DNA of 64,000 nt from CBDBEU01 sp965204565 (GCA_965204565.1 CBDBEU010000004.1:879685-943684), one strand, 5' to 3'; positions 45,630 to 55,064 are shown, counted from the first letter of the stretch. Numbers and translations are program-made. Notes: a model not told the origin generated them from the sequence alone.

Positions 45630-47532
45630 CGCCAAGGGCTTGACCCGCCTCGATGCCGAGAGCGCCAAGGGCGGCGGCGGCGATGGCCGGCGCATCAAGC
45701 CCGGCGTGCGAATATTGGGTCTCGGGCCTATCATGGTCGATGAAGCGGTCGGGCAGCATCAACGGCCTGATCTTGAGGCAGGCATCGAATGCGCCCTCAT
45801 CGGCCAAGAGCTTCATTACATGGGCGGCAAAACCGCCAACCGCACCCTCTTCGATGGTAATCAGTACCTCATGATCGCGCGCCAGATCGAGGATCAGATC
45901 GCGGTCCAGCGGTTTGGCAAAACGGGCATCGGCCACCGTGGTCGACAGGCCAAAGGTCTGCAAACGATCAGCGGCGGCCAGACATTCGCCAAGCCTGCCG
46001 CCAAGGCTCAGCAGCGCCACGGCATTGCCCTCGCGCAGCACGCGACCACGCCCGATTTCCAACAGTTCCCGCTCGTCGGGGATCTCGACACCGATGCCCT
46101 CGCCGCGCGGATAGCGGAACGCAATAGGACCTTCATCATGGGCTGCGGCGGTTGCCACCATGCGCGCAAGCTCGGCCTCATCAGCGGCTGCCATGACGGT
46201 AAAGCCCGGCAGGCTGGCCAGATAGGTAATGTCGAACGAGCCGGCATGTGTCGCACCATCGGCGCCCACGAGTCCTGCGCGATCAATGGCAAAGCGCACT
46301 GGCAGGCCCTGGATGGCGACGTCATGCACCACCTGGTCATAGGCGCGCTGCAGGAAGGTCGAATAGATGGCGCAGAACGGGCGGTAGCCCTCGCTCGCCA
46401 GACCGGCGGCGAAGGTCACGCCATGCTGCTCGGCAATACCTACATCGAATGTGCGCTCCGGATAGGCCTCGCCAAATTTGTCGAGCCCGGTGCCGGACGG
46501 CATGGCGGCGGTAATCGCGACGATGCGGTCATCCTTGGCGGCTTGCCTGAGCAGGCTTGAGGCGAACACGCCGGTGTAACTCGGGGCATTGGGCTTGGGC
46601 TTGGACTGGGTGCCGGTGACGACGTCGAATTTGGCGACACCATGATATTTGTCGACCGATTTTTCCGCCGGCTCGTAGCCCTTGCCCTTCTGGGTGACGA
46701 CATGGACCAGAACCGGGCCGTCGCGCGCATCGCGGACATTGCGCAAGATCGGGATCAGGTGGTCGAGATTGTGGCCGTCAATCGGCCCGACATAATAAAA
46801 GCCGAGCTCTTCGAACAATGTGCCGCCGGTCCAGAAGCCGCGGCCGAATTCTTCCGCCCGCACGGCCTTTTCCTCAAGGGAGCGGGGCAGGTGATGGGCG
46901 AGGTTCTTGGCCACTTGGCGCAGCGAGCGATAGGTGTCGCCCGAGATCAGGCGCGCCAGATAGGCGCTCATGGCGCCCACCGGCGGTGCAATCGACATGT
47001 CATTGTCGTTGAGGATCACGATCAGGCGCGAGCCGATCGAGCCGGCATTGTTCATCGCCTCATAGGCCATGCCGGCACTCATCGCTCCATCGCCGATCAC
47101 CACGATGACGTTCTGATCGCCGCCCGACAGATCACGCGCCACCGCCATGCCAAGGCCCGAGGAGATCGAGGTTGAGGAATGGGCGGCGCCGAACGGGTCG
47201 AATTCGCTTTCCGTCCGCTTGGTAAATCCGGACAATCCGCCGCCCTGGCGCAGCGTGCGGATGCGCTCGCGCCGGCCGGTGAGGATCTTGTGCGGATAGG
47301 CTTGATGGCCGACATCCCAGATCAGCCGATCGCGCGGCGTATCGAACAGATAATGCAGTGCCACAGTAAGCTCGACGACACCGAGCCCGGCGCCCAGATG
47401 GCCACCTGTGACCGAGACGGCATCAATTGTCTCGGCGCGCAACTCATCGGCGAGCTGTGGCAGATCGCCCTCGTCCATTGCCCGCAAATCAGCAGGATCG
47501 CCAATACGATCAAGGAGTTGTCTGTCTGTCAT
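45619..47532 (-). CDS. dxs: 1-deoxy-D-xylulose-5-phosphate synthase
   Basis: Dxs condenses pyruvate and glyceraldehyde-3-phosphate with thiamine diphosphate, the entry step of the MEP isoprenoid pathway. The 637-residue protein shows VTGGHLGAGLGVVELTVALH with the conserved His, the ThDP motif VIVVIGDGAMSAGMAYEAMN then NAG...ILNDNDMSIAPPVGAM, RTFDVGIAEQHGVTFAAGLA with the Glu, and DRAGLVGADGATHAGSFDI. Length is normal. ATG 47532 (MTDRQLLDRI) is chosen over the codon at 47541. It follows xseB in the same direction by about 100 bp and overlaps tlyA. Confidence 0.96.
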   Translation of the reverse strand: MTDRQLLDRIGDPADLRAMDEGDLPQLADELRAETIDAVSVTGGHLGAGLGVVELTVALHYLFDTPRDRLIWDVGHQAYPHKILTGRRERIRTLRQGGGLSGFTKRTESEFDPFGAAHSSTSISSGLGMAVARDLSGGDQNVIVVIGDGAMSAGMAYEAMNNAGSIGSRLIVILNDNDMSIAPPVGAMSAYLARLISGDTYRSLRQVAKNLAHHLPRSLEEKAVRAEEFGRGFWTGGTLFEELGFYYVGPIDGHNLDHLIPILRNVRDARDGPVLVHVVTQKGKGYEPAEKSVDKYHGVAKFDVVTGTQSKPKPNAPSYTGVFASSLLRQAAKDDRIVAITAAMPSGTGLDKFGEAYPERTFDVGIAEQHGVTFAAGLASEGYRPFCAIYSTFLQRAYDQVVHDVAIQGLPVRFAIDRAGLVGADGATHAGSFDITYLASLPGFTVMAAADEAELARMVATAAAHDEGPIAFRYPRGEGIGVEIPDERELLEIGRGRVLREGNAVALLSLGGRLGECLAAADRLQTFGLSTTVADARFAKPLDRDLILDLARDHEVLITIEEGAVGGFAAHVMKLLADEGAFDACLKIRPLMLPDRFIDHDRPETQYSHAGLDAPAIAAAALGALGIEAGQALGDGV

Positions 47533-47631
47533 GGTATTCACAAATTGGCCCTGGCGCGACTCGTGCCGCTACTTTGTTTAGGAGTCTTATAGCATGTCAG
47601 CCGGATGAGTCTGCGGCTCGTTTCAGGTGTT

Positions 47632-47895
47632 CTAATTTTCGTCCACATCGAGCGGCGCGGAGCCGCTGGTGGTACCGTCGGACTTAAGCGTGATCTTCTC
47701 GACCCGCGCTTCGGCTTTCTTCAAAAGCTTTTCGCAATGGGCTTTCAGGGCTTCGCCGCGCTCATATTTGGCAATCGACTCTTCCAGTTCTATATCGCCG
47801 GATTCGAGCCGCTCGACGATGCCTTCAAGCTCCTTGAGGGCGCCTTCGAACGTCATCTCGGCGATGTCCGCATCAGCGCTTTTTGCCTCGCTCAT
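47632..47895 (-). CDS. xseB: Exodeoxyribonuclease VII small subunit
   Basis: XseB is the 87-residue helical-hairpin partner of XseA in the single-strand exonuclease VII. The family motif is clear: MTFEGALKELEGIVERLESG then DIELEESIAKYERGEALKAH and CEKLLKKAEARVEKI. It lies between the deacetylase gene and dxs, all on the minus strand, as in most relatives. ATG 47895. Confidence 0.94.
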   Translation of the reverse strand: MSEAKSADADIAEMTFEGALKELEGIVERLESGDIELEESIAKYERGEALKAHCEKLLKKAEARVEKITLKSDGTTSGSAPLDVDEN

Positions 47896-47950
47896 GAGCC
47901 CAATGATCCTTCCTTGAAGTGTTGCATTTCCTGCTTGCAGCGCCGATATA

Positions 47951-48877
47951 TCATCCTTGGCTCAGAATGCGCAGATGCGCACCTGCTGAGGCCTCCAGAC
48001 TGTTAAGATCATAGCCGCCTTCCAGCATCGATACGATGCGGCGCCCGCAATGATGATCGGTGAGCGCCATCAGCCTTTCGGTGATCCAGGCAAAATCGTC
48101 CTCCACCAACTCAAGCTGGGCCAAGGGGTCACGTATATGGGCATCGAAGCCTGCCGAAATCATGATCAGATCGGGCGCGAAGCGGTCAATCGCGGGCAGA
48201 ATATGTTGGCTCATTACCGCCTGAAACGCCTCGCCGCCATCGCCGGGCCGCAGTGGCGCGTTGAAAATATTTCCGCGCCCGGTTTCCGATGGCGAGCCGG
48301 TGCCCGGATAAAGCGGCATCTGGTGGGTCGAGGCGTAGAGCACCGAACGGTCGTTGAAAAACACCTCCTGGGTGCCGTTGCCGTGATGAACGTCGAAATC
48401 GACAATTGCCACCCGGTCCAGACAATGGACCTCGCGCGCATGGCGGGCGCCGACGGCAATCGAATTGAACAGGCAAAAGCCCATGGCGCGATCGCGCTCG
48501 GCGTGGTGACCGGGCGGGCGAACGGCGCAAAACGCGTTTGCTGCCTTACCTTCAAGCACCTTGTCGACAGCGAGCACCGCCGCACCCGAGGCGCGGCGTG
48601 CGGCTTCGAAACTGCCGGGCGAAAGATAGGTATCGGCATCGAGGCCGCCAAGGCCGGTATCGGGCTCTGCCTTGCGCACGTGCTCGATATGGGAGACCGG
48701 ATGAACCCGGGCAATCGCTTCCAGATCGGCGAGCGGTGCGGCAATGCGCTCAAGTTCAAGATCCGGGGCCGCCTCAAGCATGCGCTCAAGGGCGCGCAGC
48801 CGCTCGGGCCGCTCGGGATGGCCCGCCGGGCCCTCATGATCGAGTGCGGCGGGGTGGGAGATATAAAGTGTGGTCAT
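47951..48877 (-). CDS. Histone-deacetylase/AcuC-family protein
   Basis: This 308-residue metal-dependent deacetylase-like protein has the arginase-deacetylase fold. Motifs: HPERPERLRALERML, AVRPPGHHAERDRAMGFCLF with the catalytic His pair, RVAIVDFDVHHGNGTQEVFF with the Zn-binding Asp/His, and LIMISAGFDAHIRDPLAQLE with the third Zn Asp. Bacterial members act on acetylated polyamines, acetyl-lysine or acetoin-related substrates; the true substrate is unknown. It is the first gene of a probable deacetylase-xseB-dxs-(tlyA) operon. Confidence 0.92.
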   Translation of the reverse strand: MTTLYISHPAALDHEGPAGHPERPERLRALERMLEAAPDLELERIAAPLADLEAIARVHPVSHIEHVRKAEPDTGLGGLDADTYLSPGSFEAARRASGAAVLAVDKVLEGKAANAFCAVRPPGHHAERDRAMGFCLFNSIAVGARHAREVHCLDRVAIVDFDVHHGNGTQEVFFNDRSVLYASTHQMPLYPGTGSPSETGRGNIFNAPLRPGDGGEAFQAVMSQHILPAIDRFAPDLIMISAGFDAHIRDPLAQLELVEDDFAWITERLMALTDHHCGRRIVSMLEGGYDLNSLEASAGAHLRILSQG

Positions 48878-48911
48878 CTGCGTTTTTTTATCCGCGGTCT
48901 CAATGCCCGGC

Positions 48912-50699
48912 TCAAGCGCCCGATTGAGGCAGTTTGTAAAGACCGATGGCCTCGCCGCCGCTCATCACCGTGCGGCGCAAGGCGGCGGTTTCGCCAAGCG
49001 AGGTCTCAGCGAACAGGCGCGCCAATAATATTCTCTCAGCGCGGGCCGCCTCATCGCTCATCTTTTGGCTTGCGGCCAGCGCGCCGCGCGCCAGAAAGCC
49101 GGCGCCGGAGGCAAGTGCGAACAGCCGTAAGTAGGGCGTTGCCCCGGTGAGCACGGCGGTCGTGTCGGCACCGGCGGTCTGGACGATCCAGTCGGTAGCT
49201 TCGGCCAAATCGTCAACCGCCTTGTTAAACCGGTAGCCGAGACGGCCGAACATCGGCTCGTTGGAGGCGATTGCATTGTCTGCGATCTGGCGCAACTCGG
49301 CGATCATCGCATGGGCGGCCTCGCCCTGATCGCGCGCCACTTTGCGCAAGGCCAGATCAATCGCCTGAATGCCGTTGGTGCCTTCATAGATCGGCAGAAT
49401 GCGGGCGTCGCGCAAATGCTGGGCAGCGCCGGTCTCTTCCATATAGCCGGTGCCGCCATGGACCTGAATGCCGGCCGAGGCGACCTCGACACTGACATCG
49501 GTTGCAAAGGACTTGGCGATCGGGGTCAGGAGATCGGCCCTGGCCTCCGCCACCTTGCGGGCCTCATCGTCGCTGCCGTAGCGCGCAAGATCGATCGCTA
49601 CCGCGGCATTGAAGCAGATGGAGCGCGCCGCTGCGGTATGCGCGCGCATCGAGGCCAGCATGCGGTGCACATCGGGATGGCGCGCGATCAGTGCCGGACT
49701 GCCATCTTTGTCGCTGCCATCCTGTCCCTGACGGCGCTCATGGGCATAGGCAATGGCCTGTTGGGTGGCGCGCTCGGCAATGCCGACGCCCTGAATGCCG
49801 ACCATCAGGCGGGCCAGATTCATCATCGTGAACATTGCCGCGAGACCGTGATGCGGCTCTCCGACCAAATAGCCGGCCGCACCGCCTTCCTCGCCATAGG
49901 ACATGACGCATGTGGGGCTGCCATGAATGCCGAGCTTTTCCTCAAGCCTGATGGCGCACACGTCGTTCGCCTCGCCCACCGTGCCGTCTTCACCGACCAG
50001 CCGCTTGGGCACCAGAAACAGCGAAATGCCGTGCGTTCCGGCCGGCGCGTCGGGCAGCCGGGCGAGCACTAGGTGAATGATGTTTTCAGTCCATTGCTGA
50101 TCGCCATAGGTGATGTAGATCTTCTGGCCGGTGATGCGGTAGGAGCCGTCATCATCGGGCACGGCGCGGGTGTTGACGGCGGCAAGGTCGGAGCCTGCCT
50201 GCGGCTCGGTCAGGTTCATGGTTCCCGACCATTCGCCTGAAATCATCTTGCCGAGATAACGCTGCTTCAGTGCATCAGTGCCATGGGCGGCAATCGCCGA
50301 TGCCGCCCCCTGGGTCAAGAGTGTGGAGAGCGCGAACGACATCGCTGCGGCATTGATCATCTCCGCCACCGCGACATTGAGCGCATAGGGAAGGCCCTGA
50401 CCGCCAAAGTCCGGATCGGCGGAAAGTCCCATCCAGCCACCCGCGCACCAAGCGTGGTAGGCTTCGGCAAAACCCGGCGGCGTTACCACCACGCCGTCTT
50501 CAAGGCGTGCCGGCTCAAGGTCGCCGGTGCGGTTCAAGGGCGCCACCACATCGGAGGCAAACCGTCCCGCCTCGCTCAGCACCGCTTCCAGCATCTCCGG
50601 GCCGATATCCTCAAACGCACCGGTGCCGGCAAGTTGTTGAAATTCGGCCATGTGTTCTAGTGCGAAAACAACGTCCGCCACCGGTGCGGCAAAGGTCAT
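48912..50699 (-). CDS. Acyl-CoA dehydrogenase with C-terminal extension (DmdC-like)
   Basis: A 595-residue FAD acyl-CoA dehydrogenase of the long subgroup that includes 3-methylmercaptopropionyl-CoA dehydrogenase (DmdC). YALNVAVAEMINAAAMSFAL, GTMNLTEPQAGSDLAAVNTR, the FAD strand YRITGQKIYITYGDQQ and LGIHGSPTCVMSYGEEGGAA are typical. The catalytic Glu is in ILPIYEGTNGIQAIDLALRK. The last ~130 residues form the extra helical domain. The family includes enzymes for DMSP-derived and ordinary fatty acyl-CoAs; without neighbouring dmd genes the specificity stays open. It precedes the deacetylase gene by 34 bp. Confidence 0.9.
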   Translation of the reverse strand: MTFAAPVADVVFALEHMAEFQQLAGTGAFEDIGPEMLEAVLSEAGRFASDVVAPLNRTGDLEPARLEDGVVVTPPGFAEAYHAWCAGGWMGLSADPDFGGQGLPYALNVAVAEMINAAAMSFALSTLLTQGAASAIAAHGTDALKQRYLGKMISGEWSGTMNLTEPQAGSDLAAVNTRAVPDDDGSYRITGQKIYITYGDQQWTENIIHLVLARLPDAPAGTHGISLFLVPKRLVGEDGTVGEANDVCAIRLEEKLGIHGSPTCVMSYGEEGGAAGYLVGEPHHGLAAMFTMMNLARLMVGIQGVGIAERATQQAIAYAHERRQGQDGSDKDGSPALIARHPDVHRMLASMRAHTAAARSICFNAAVAIDLARYGSDDEARKVAEARADLLTPIAKSFATDVSVEVASAGIQVHGGTGYMEETGAAQHLRDARILPIYEGTNGIQAIDLALRKVARDQGEAAHAMIAELRQIADNAIASNEPMFGRLGYRFNKAVDDLAEATDWIVQTAGADTTAVLTGATPYLRLFALASGAGFLARGALAASQKMSDEAARAERILLARLFAETSLGETAALRRTVMSGGEAIGLYKLPQSGA

Positions 50700-50799
50700 G
50701 GAGAGCCTCTGGGTTTGTTGGCCGGCGCGCGGGGTGCTTGCGGGCCCCGGCCTGTGCGATCACATTGTGAGAACCTTATCGCTGCAATGCACAAGGTCA

Positions 50800-51813
50800 A
50801 TGCACATGAATGCCCGCCCGGCTGGCACCGAAATGATGGAAAATTTGATCCGCGAGACTGATACGCGCGCCATTGCCGAGGCGGCGGCGGCCATCCGCGC
50901 AGGCGCGCTCATCGCGTTCCCCACCGAAACCGTCTATGGGCTCGGCGCCAATGCCGAGAATGGCGAGGCGGTGGCACGCATTTTCGCAGCTAAGAGCCGG
51001 CCGCGCCTCAACCCATTGATCATCCATCTGGCGCGGATCGACGATGCGCGGGCGCAAGGGGTTTTTTCAGCTCAAGCCGAACGTCTGGCACGTGCCTTCT
51101 GGCCGGGACCTCTGACGCTGGTGGTGCCGAAGTCTGCTGGCTGCACGGTGGCCGAGATCGCCACCGCCGGGCTCGACACAATTGCATTGCGGGTGCCGGG
51201 CGGGGCTATCGCGCAAAGTCTGCTGATTGAAGCCGGTGTGCCGATCGCCGCACCGAGTGCCAATATCTCCGGCCGCGTCAGCGCCACAATAGCCGCCCAT
51301 GTGGCGCAGGATCTGGGCGGTTCCATCGCCATGGTACTCGATGGAGGCAACACCACCCATGGCATTGAATCAACGATTGTCCGCGCCATTGAAGGCGAGC
51401 TGGTAAGTTTGCTACGCGCAGGTGCGATTGAGCGCGGCCAGATTGAGGCAGCACTTGACTGCTCTGTGGCATTGGCCGAAACGGAAGACATCACCGCTCC
51501 CGGACAACTTGAAAGCCACTATGCGCCGCACGCTAGGCTGCGCCTTGATGCCGGCGACGTGCGACCGGGTGAGGTTCTTGTCGCCTTTGGCGTGCCGCCC
51601 GATGGTGTTACAGCAGACCTCAACCTGTCGCCGTCAGGCGATCTGGTCGAAACCGCCGCCAATCTGTTCTGTTTTTTGAGAAAGCTCGATGACATGGGGG
51701 CGGAGTGCGCGGCAATCATGCCGATACCCGAACATGGCTTCGGGGAAGCGATAAACGACCGCCTGCTGCGCGCTTCAGCGCCGCGCCAGGCGCAGGAGGA
51801 AAAGCAGACATGA
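50800..51813 (+). CDS. tsaC: L-threonylcarbamoyladenylate synthase (Sua5/YwlC type)
   Basis: The enzyme makes threonylcarbamoyl-AMP for t6A37 tRNA modification. The YrdC domain shows RAGALIAFPTETVYGLGANA, RIFAAKSRPRLNPLIIHLA (KxR and NPL motif), FWPGPLTLVVPKSAGCTV, IALRVPGGAIAQSLL, and PIAAPSANISGRVSATIAAH. The extra C-terminal Sua5 domain (about residues 220-337) follows the linker APGQLESHYAPHARLRL. Length fits the two-domain Sua5 form. The start is uncertain: ATG 50800, or 50833/50836 just before NLIRETD. The stop overlaps the start of the next gene (ATGA), so they are coupled. Confidence 0.9.
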   Translation: MHMNARPAGTEMMENLIRETDTRAIAEAAAAIRAGALIAFPTETVYGLGANAENGEAVARIFAAKSRPRLNPLIIHLARIDDARAQGVFSAQAERLARAFWPGPLTLVVPKSAGCTVAEIATAGLDTIALRVPGGAIAQSLLIEAGVPIAAPSANISGRVSATIAAHVAQDLGGSIAMVLDGGNTTHGIESTIVRAIEGELVSLLRAGAIERGQIEAALDCSVALAETEDITAPGQLESHYAPHARLRLDAGDVRPGEVLVAFGVPPDGVTADLNLSPSGDLVETAANLFCFLRKLDDMGAECAAIMPIPEHGFGEAINDRLLRASAPRQAQEEKQT

Positions 51814-53264
51814 ATGCGGGCATGGCCGGTGGCGGGGTGAGAGCCATTGAGGCTCCCAGCGCAGCAACTCTCAAGCGATTTGCCGGGATTGTCGGAGAGC
51901 GCTACGCGCTCAGCGATGCAACCGATATGGCGCCTTATCTTTCCGAACCACGCGATCTGTTCCATGACGCAGCTGCAATGGTGCTCAGGCCCGGCTCGGT
52001 GGAAGAGGTGAGCCGGGTCATGGCGCTTGCCCATGAGACCGGTACGGCGATTGTGCCACAGGGCGGCAATACCGGCCTGGTCGGCGGTCAGGTACCGATT
52101 GCCAGCGGAGCGGAAGTGGTGGTCTCGCTTGGCCGGCTGAATAAAATTCGCGAGATCGATATCGCCACCAACGCAATGATCGCCGAGGCCGGCGTGGTGC
52201 TTGAGACCATCCAGAATGTGGCGGCGGAGGCCGGGCGGCTGTTTCCGCTCAGCCTTGGCGCTGAAGGCTCGTGCCAGATCGGCGGCAATCTTTCGACCAA
52301 TGCCGGCGGCACGGCGGTGCTCGCCTATGGAAATGCGCGCGAGCTGACGCTTGGACTTGAAGTAGTGCTGGCCGATGGGCGTGTGTCGAACGGGCTGAAG
52401 CGGCTCAGAAAGGACAATACCGGCTATAGCCTGAAAGACCTTTTCGTCGGGGCTGAGGGCACGCTCGGTCTGATCACTGCCGCGGCGCTGAAGCTGTTCC
52501 CGCGACCATGCACCACCGCCAGCGCCTTTGTGGCGCTGCACGATCCGGTCGGCGCGGTCGAACTTCTGCATCGCATGCAGTCGGCGGGCGGCGGCGTGTT
52601 GACCAGTTTCGAGCTGTTGCCGCGCATCGGGCTTGAGTTCGTGTTCAGCCATCGCAGCCAGGCGCGCGAGCCGCTGGCGCAGCCGGCGCCCTGGTACGGG
52701 CTGGTCGAGATTTCCTCGACGCGCGAGGGCGAGATGCTGACGGAGGCGCTGGAAGACGCGCTTGCCGGCGCTGCCGAAGACGGCATTGTGATCGATGCCG
52801 CGATCGCCAGATCGCTGGCCCAGACGCGCGACTTCTGGACGCTGCGCCATCTGGTGGTCGAGGTTCAGAGCGACGAAGGCGACTCCATCAAGCATGATGT
52901 CTCGGTGCCGGTGGCGCGCATTCCTGCCTTCATTGAACAGGCAAGCGAAGCGGTCGTCTCGGTGGTGCCCGGATCGCGCCCGGTTCCGTTCGGCCATATC
53001 GGCGATGGCAACATTCACTTCAATGTCACCCAGCCGGTGGGCATGGAAAAGGATCGATATCTCGCGCATTGGGACGAGATGAATGCGGCTGTGCACCAAA
53101 TTGTGACCGGCATGGGCGGCTCGATCAGCGCCGAGCACGGCATCGGGCGGATCAAGCGCGAGGCACTGGCGCAAAGCGCCGATCCGGTGGGTCTTGAGGT
53201 CATGCGGGCGCTCAAGCAGACACTTGATCCCAAGGGTATTCTCAACCCCGGCAAGGTGTTGTGA
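51810..53264 (+). CDS. FAD-binding oxidoreductase (GlcD/D-2-hydroxyglutarate dehydrogenase type)
   Basis: A 484-residue flavoprotein of the vanillyl-alcohol-oxidase fold. The FAD domain shows IVPQGGNTGLVGGQVP and LSLGAEGSCQIGGNLSTNAG then YGNARELTLGLEVVLADGR. The C-terminal substrate domain ends RPVPFGHIGDGNIHFNVTQP, SISAEHGIGRIKREALAQS with the metal/substrate His, and LDPKGILNPGKVL. Members oxidise D-2-hydroxy acids (2-hydroxyglutarate, lactate, glycolate). ATG 51810 gives an ATGA overlap with tsaC and is preferred over the longer frame from 51705. Confidence 0.92.
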   Translation: MNAGMAGGGVRAIEAPSAATLKRFAGIVGERYALSDATDMAPYLSEPRDLFHDAAAMVLRPGSVEEVSRVMALAHETGTAIVPQGGNTGLVGGQVPIASGAEVVVSLGRLNKIREIDIATNAMIAEAGVVLETIQNVAAEAGRLFPLSLGAEGSCQIGGNLSTNAGGTAVLAYGNARELTLGLEVVLADGRVSNGLKRLRKDNTGYSLKDLFVGAEGTLGLITAAALKLFPRPCTTASAFVALHDPVGAVELLHRMQSAGGGVLTSFELLPRIGLEFVFSHRSQAREPLAQPAPWYGLVEISSTREGEMLTEALEDALAGAAEDGIVIDAAIARSLAQTRDFWTLRHLVVEVQSDEGDSIKHDVSVPVARIPAFIEQASEAVVSVVPGSRPVPFGHIGDGNIHFNVTQPVGMEKDRYLAHWDEMNAAVHQIVTGMGGSISAEHGIGRIKREALAQSADPVGLEVMRALKQTLDPKGILNPGKVL

Positions 53265-53368
53265 GCAATTTTCAAGATGCGGCTACAGGATTTTAGTGCA
53301 CTGTCGACAGTCAGCCATGTTAGGATGTGGTTTGTGGCGGAATGGAGTTGAATGTTGAGAGAGGCCCG

Positions 53369-53692
53369 ATGAATTCGCGTGTGCATATTAGCCGGTTTGC
53401 AGCAATTGTTGTCGCTGCGGCCATCCTTGCCAGCTGCCAGAGCGGTTCGGGCCTGCCGGGAGGAGCCCGCACGGTCAACGGTCTTGAAATGGCGCCGCCA
53501 CCGGAAGGCGCCACCGGAACCGGTCCGGTTTCGACCGAGGGGCTTTCGAGTTACAAGGTATATAGTACCACGGAGTCATTGTGCGAACGCGCCTGCAAGG
53601 GTGAGTCTCGTTGCGTCACCCACGCCTTTGATTCGCTTTCCACTATCAATGGATATGTCGCCGGCCAGTGCCAGCTGTACAGCCGGTCCTGA
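53369..53692 (+). CDS. Small Cys-rich lipoprotein, function unknown
   Basis: A 107-residue protein with a lipoprotein signal peptide: RFAAIVVAAAILASCQSGSG, lipobox LASC, predicted modified Cys at residue 25. A low-complexity Pro/Gly linker follows. The C-terminal ~45 residues hold four cysteines (ESLCERACKGESRCVTHAF and AGQCQLYSRS), the spacing of a minimal PAN/Apple-like disulfide module. It should sit in the outer or inner membrane facing the periplasm. ATG 53369 has GAGAGAGGCCC before it. It lies between the FAD oxidoreductase and the Nudix gene, same strand. Confidence 0.75.
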   Translation: MNSRVHISRFAAIVVAAAILASCQSGSGLPGGARTVNGLEMAPPPEGATGTGPVSTEGLSSYKVYSTTESLCERACKGESRCVTHAFDSLSTINGYVAGQCQLYSRS

Positions 53693-53707
53693 CCGGCCGA
53701 ATAGACC

Positions 53708-54148
53708 GTGAGCGGAAGCGATTCACGCCACTATCCCGAACGTCCGCTGATTGGCGTCAGCGCCTTCATTACCCGGCGGGAGTCGGTTCTGCTCATCAAA
53801 CGGGCAAAACCGCCGCTGTTGTGGAGCCTGCCGGGCGGGCTGGTTGAACTTGGCGAGACATTGCGTCATGCAGCCGAACGCGAGGTATTTGAGGAGACCG
53901 GGCTTGAGATCGAGGTCGGCAAGCTTGCGACCATGATGGACATCATTCGTCCCGATGATGCTGGCAGGATCGAAGGTCATTTCGTGCTTGCAGTATTCGC
54001 TGGCGAGGTCACCGGCGGTCAGTTGCAGGACGGGGATGATGCAGCGGAGGTTGAATGGGTGGGGCTCGATGCATTCTCAAGCCGCACGCTGACGCCGGGC
54101 ACCGGGGAGCTGATCACCCGTCTGGCGCGCGGGGAGGTGGTGGCATGA
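53708..54148 (+). CDS. Nudix hydrolase
   Basis: 146 residues from GTG 53708. The Nudix box is complete: GGLVELGETLRHAAEREVFE then ETGLEIEV (GX5EX7REUXEEXGU), which coordinates Mg2+ and hydrolyses nucleoside-diphosphate-linked compounds. The start ISAFITRRESVLLIKRAKPP-like strand fits ADP-ribose/NADH-type housekeeping Nudix proteins. The stop overlaps the start of the TIGR02301 gene (ATGA), a conserved pairing in Hyphomicrobiales. Confidence 0.9.
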   Translation: MSGSDSRHYPERPLIGVSAFITRRESVLLIKRAKPPLLWSLPGGLVELGETLRHAAEREVFEETGLEIEVGKLATMMDIIRPDDAGRIEGHFVLAVFAGEVTGGQLQDGDDAAEVEWVGLDAFSSRTLTPGTGELITRLARGEVVA

Positions 54149-54561
54149 GGAAAAACCGGGTTTTGTCACTCGCCGCGATGTTGCTTGGGGCTGCAATGTG
54201 GCTCCAGGTGCCTGCCGTCCCGGCGCAAGTGACCGACGCGAGCCATGGCGACCGGCTGTTGCGGCTTGCCGAGATCCTGGGCGCGATCCACCATCTGCGC
54301 GATATTTGCGGCGCCGATGAAGGTCTGCTCTGGCGCAAGAAGATGCTGGAGATGCTTGAGGTGGAAGACCCGCCCGGGCAGTTTCGCGCCCGCCTGATCG
54401 CTTCCTTCAATAATGGCTTTCGCGGCTACCGGCGCACCTACTCAAGCTGTACGACATCGGCCAAGACTGCGGAGAACCGGTTTTTGACCGAAGGTTCAAA
54501 GCTCGCAGCCGGGCTTTCCGCAACGCTCGCGGATGCGCAGGGCCAGCAAAACGATCCATAG
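54145..54561 (+). CDS. TIGR02301 family periplasmic protein
   Basis: A 138-residue exported protein. The signal peptide is MRKNRVLSLAAMLLGAAMWL with cleavage near VPAQV. The mature part has RLLRLAEILGAIHHLRDICG and RLIASFNNGFRGYRRTYSSC, with two cysteines, matching the short TIGR02301 family of Hyphomicrobiales. Function unknown. ATG 54145 overlaps the Nudix stop. Confidence 0.8.
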   Translation: MRKNRVLSLAAMLLGAAMWLQVPAVPAQVTDASHGDRLLRLAEILGAIHHLRDICGADEGLLWRKKMLEMLEVEDPPGQFRARLIASFNNGFRGYRRTYSSCTTSAKTAENRFLTEGSKLAAGLSATLADAQGQQNDP

Positions 54562-54702
54562 GCGGGAGACCGCCGACTTTTGCTCATTTGCCGGCACGTC
54601 CGGGCCGCCATTAATTTTCCTTGCCAATGATCCTATGCGGATCGGTTCGCTGTGTTAGAAATGTCGCTGTACACAGTTTCAGCCTAATGCGTAGCCGGTC
54701 AC

Positions 54703-54970
54703 ATGATTCCTCTCTTCATTGAATTTGCCACGACCAATCAACATGGTCTTGAGGAGCGCAAGCGCGCCGCCCTTGAGCACATTCTAAGTGCATGGTCGGA
54801 AGCCGACGATGCCGGCATTGAGCCTGAAGTCGTGGCCTCGATGGCGATCTATGCAGCGCTTGCCGATCTGGTCGAGAGACCATGGGCACCGAAGCGGTGG
54901 CGAGCTGGTGGCGGATTTGCCGCAGCGCATTCGCCATGGCGAGTTCTCGGTACTGCGAACGCTGCAATAG
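54703..54970 (+). pseudogene. Conserved small Hyphomicrobiales protein, two frameshifts
   Basis: The first 60 codons, MIPLFIEFATTNQHGLEERK then RAALEHILSAWSEADDAGIE, are well formed. Near 54880 the frame shifts to MGTEAVAS, and near 54905 again to ELVADLPQRIRHGEFSVLRT ending LQ-stop at 54970. Together these restore a ~90-residue protein of a family commonly next to bolA in relatives; its function is not known to me. The two shifts do not compensate, so it is broken or the sequence has indel errors. Confidence 0.65.
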
Positions 54971-55022
54971 CGGAAAGGAAATTTTCCGGCAGAGCTTCCG
55001 GTCGCGCCAGCTTGATATTCCC

Positions 55023-55064
55023 TTGCAGCCTTCGGCTGCAGTCTGCACCACCTCTCACCTACCC
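55023..55064. repeat. Partial copy of the inverted-repeat family
   Basis: GCAGCCTTCGGCTGCAGTC at 55025 and the following CTCACCTACCCC closely match the outer flank and first arm of the large inverted repeat at 38143-38228 read backwards (38241-38210). The second arm is absent. It overlaps the 3' end of bolA. Confidence 0.65.

Noticed and set aside
51519..53174. 551-codon minus-strand ORF opposite the FAD oxidoreductase
   Set aside because: The plus-strand gene has full family motifs; the opposite frame is rich in His/Arg and has no domain.
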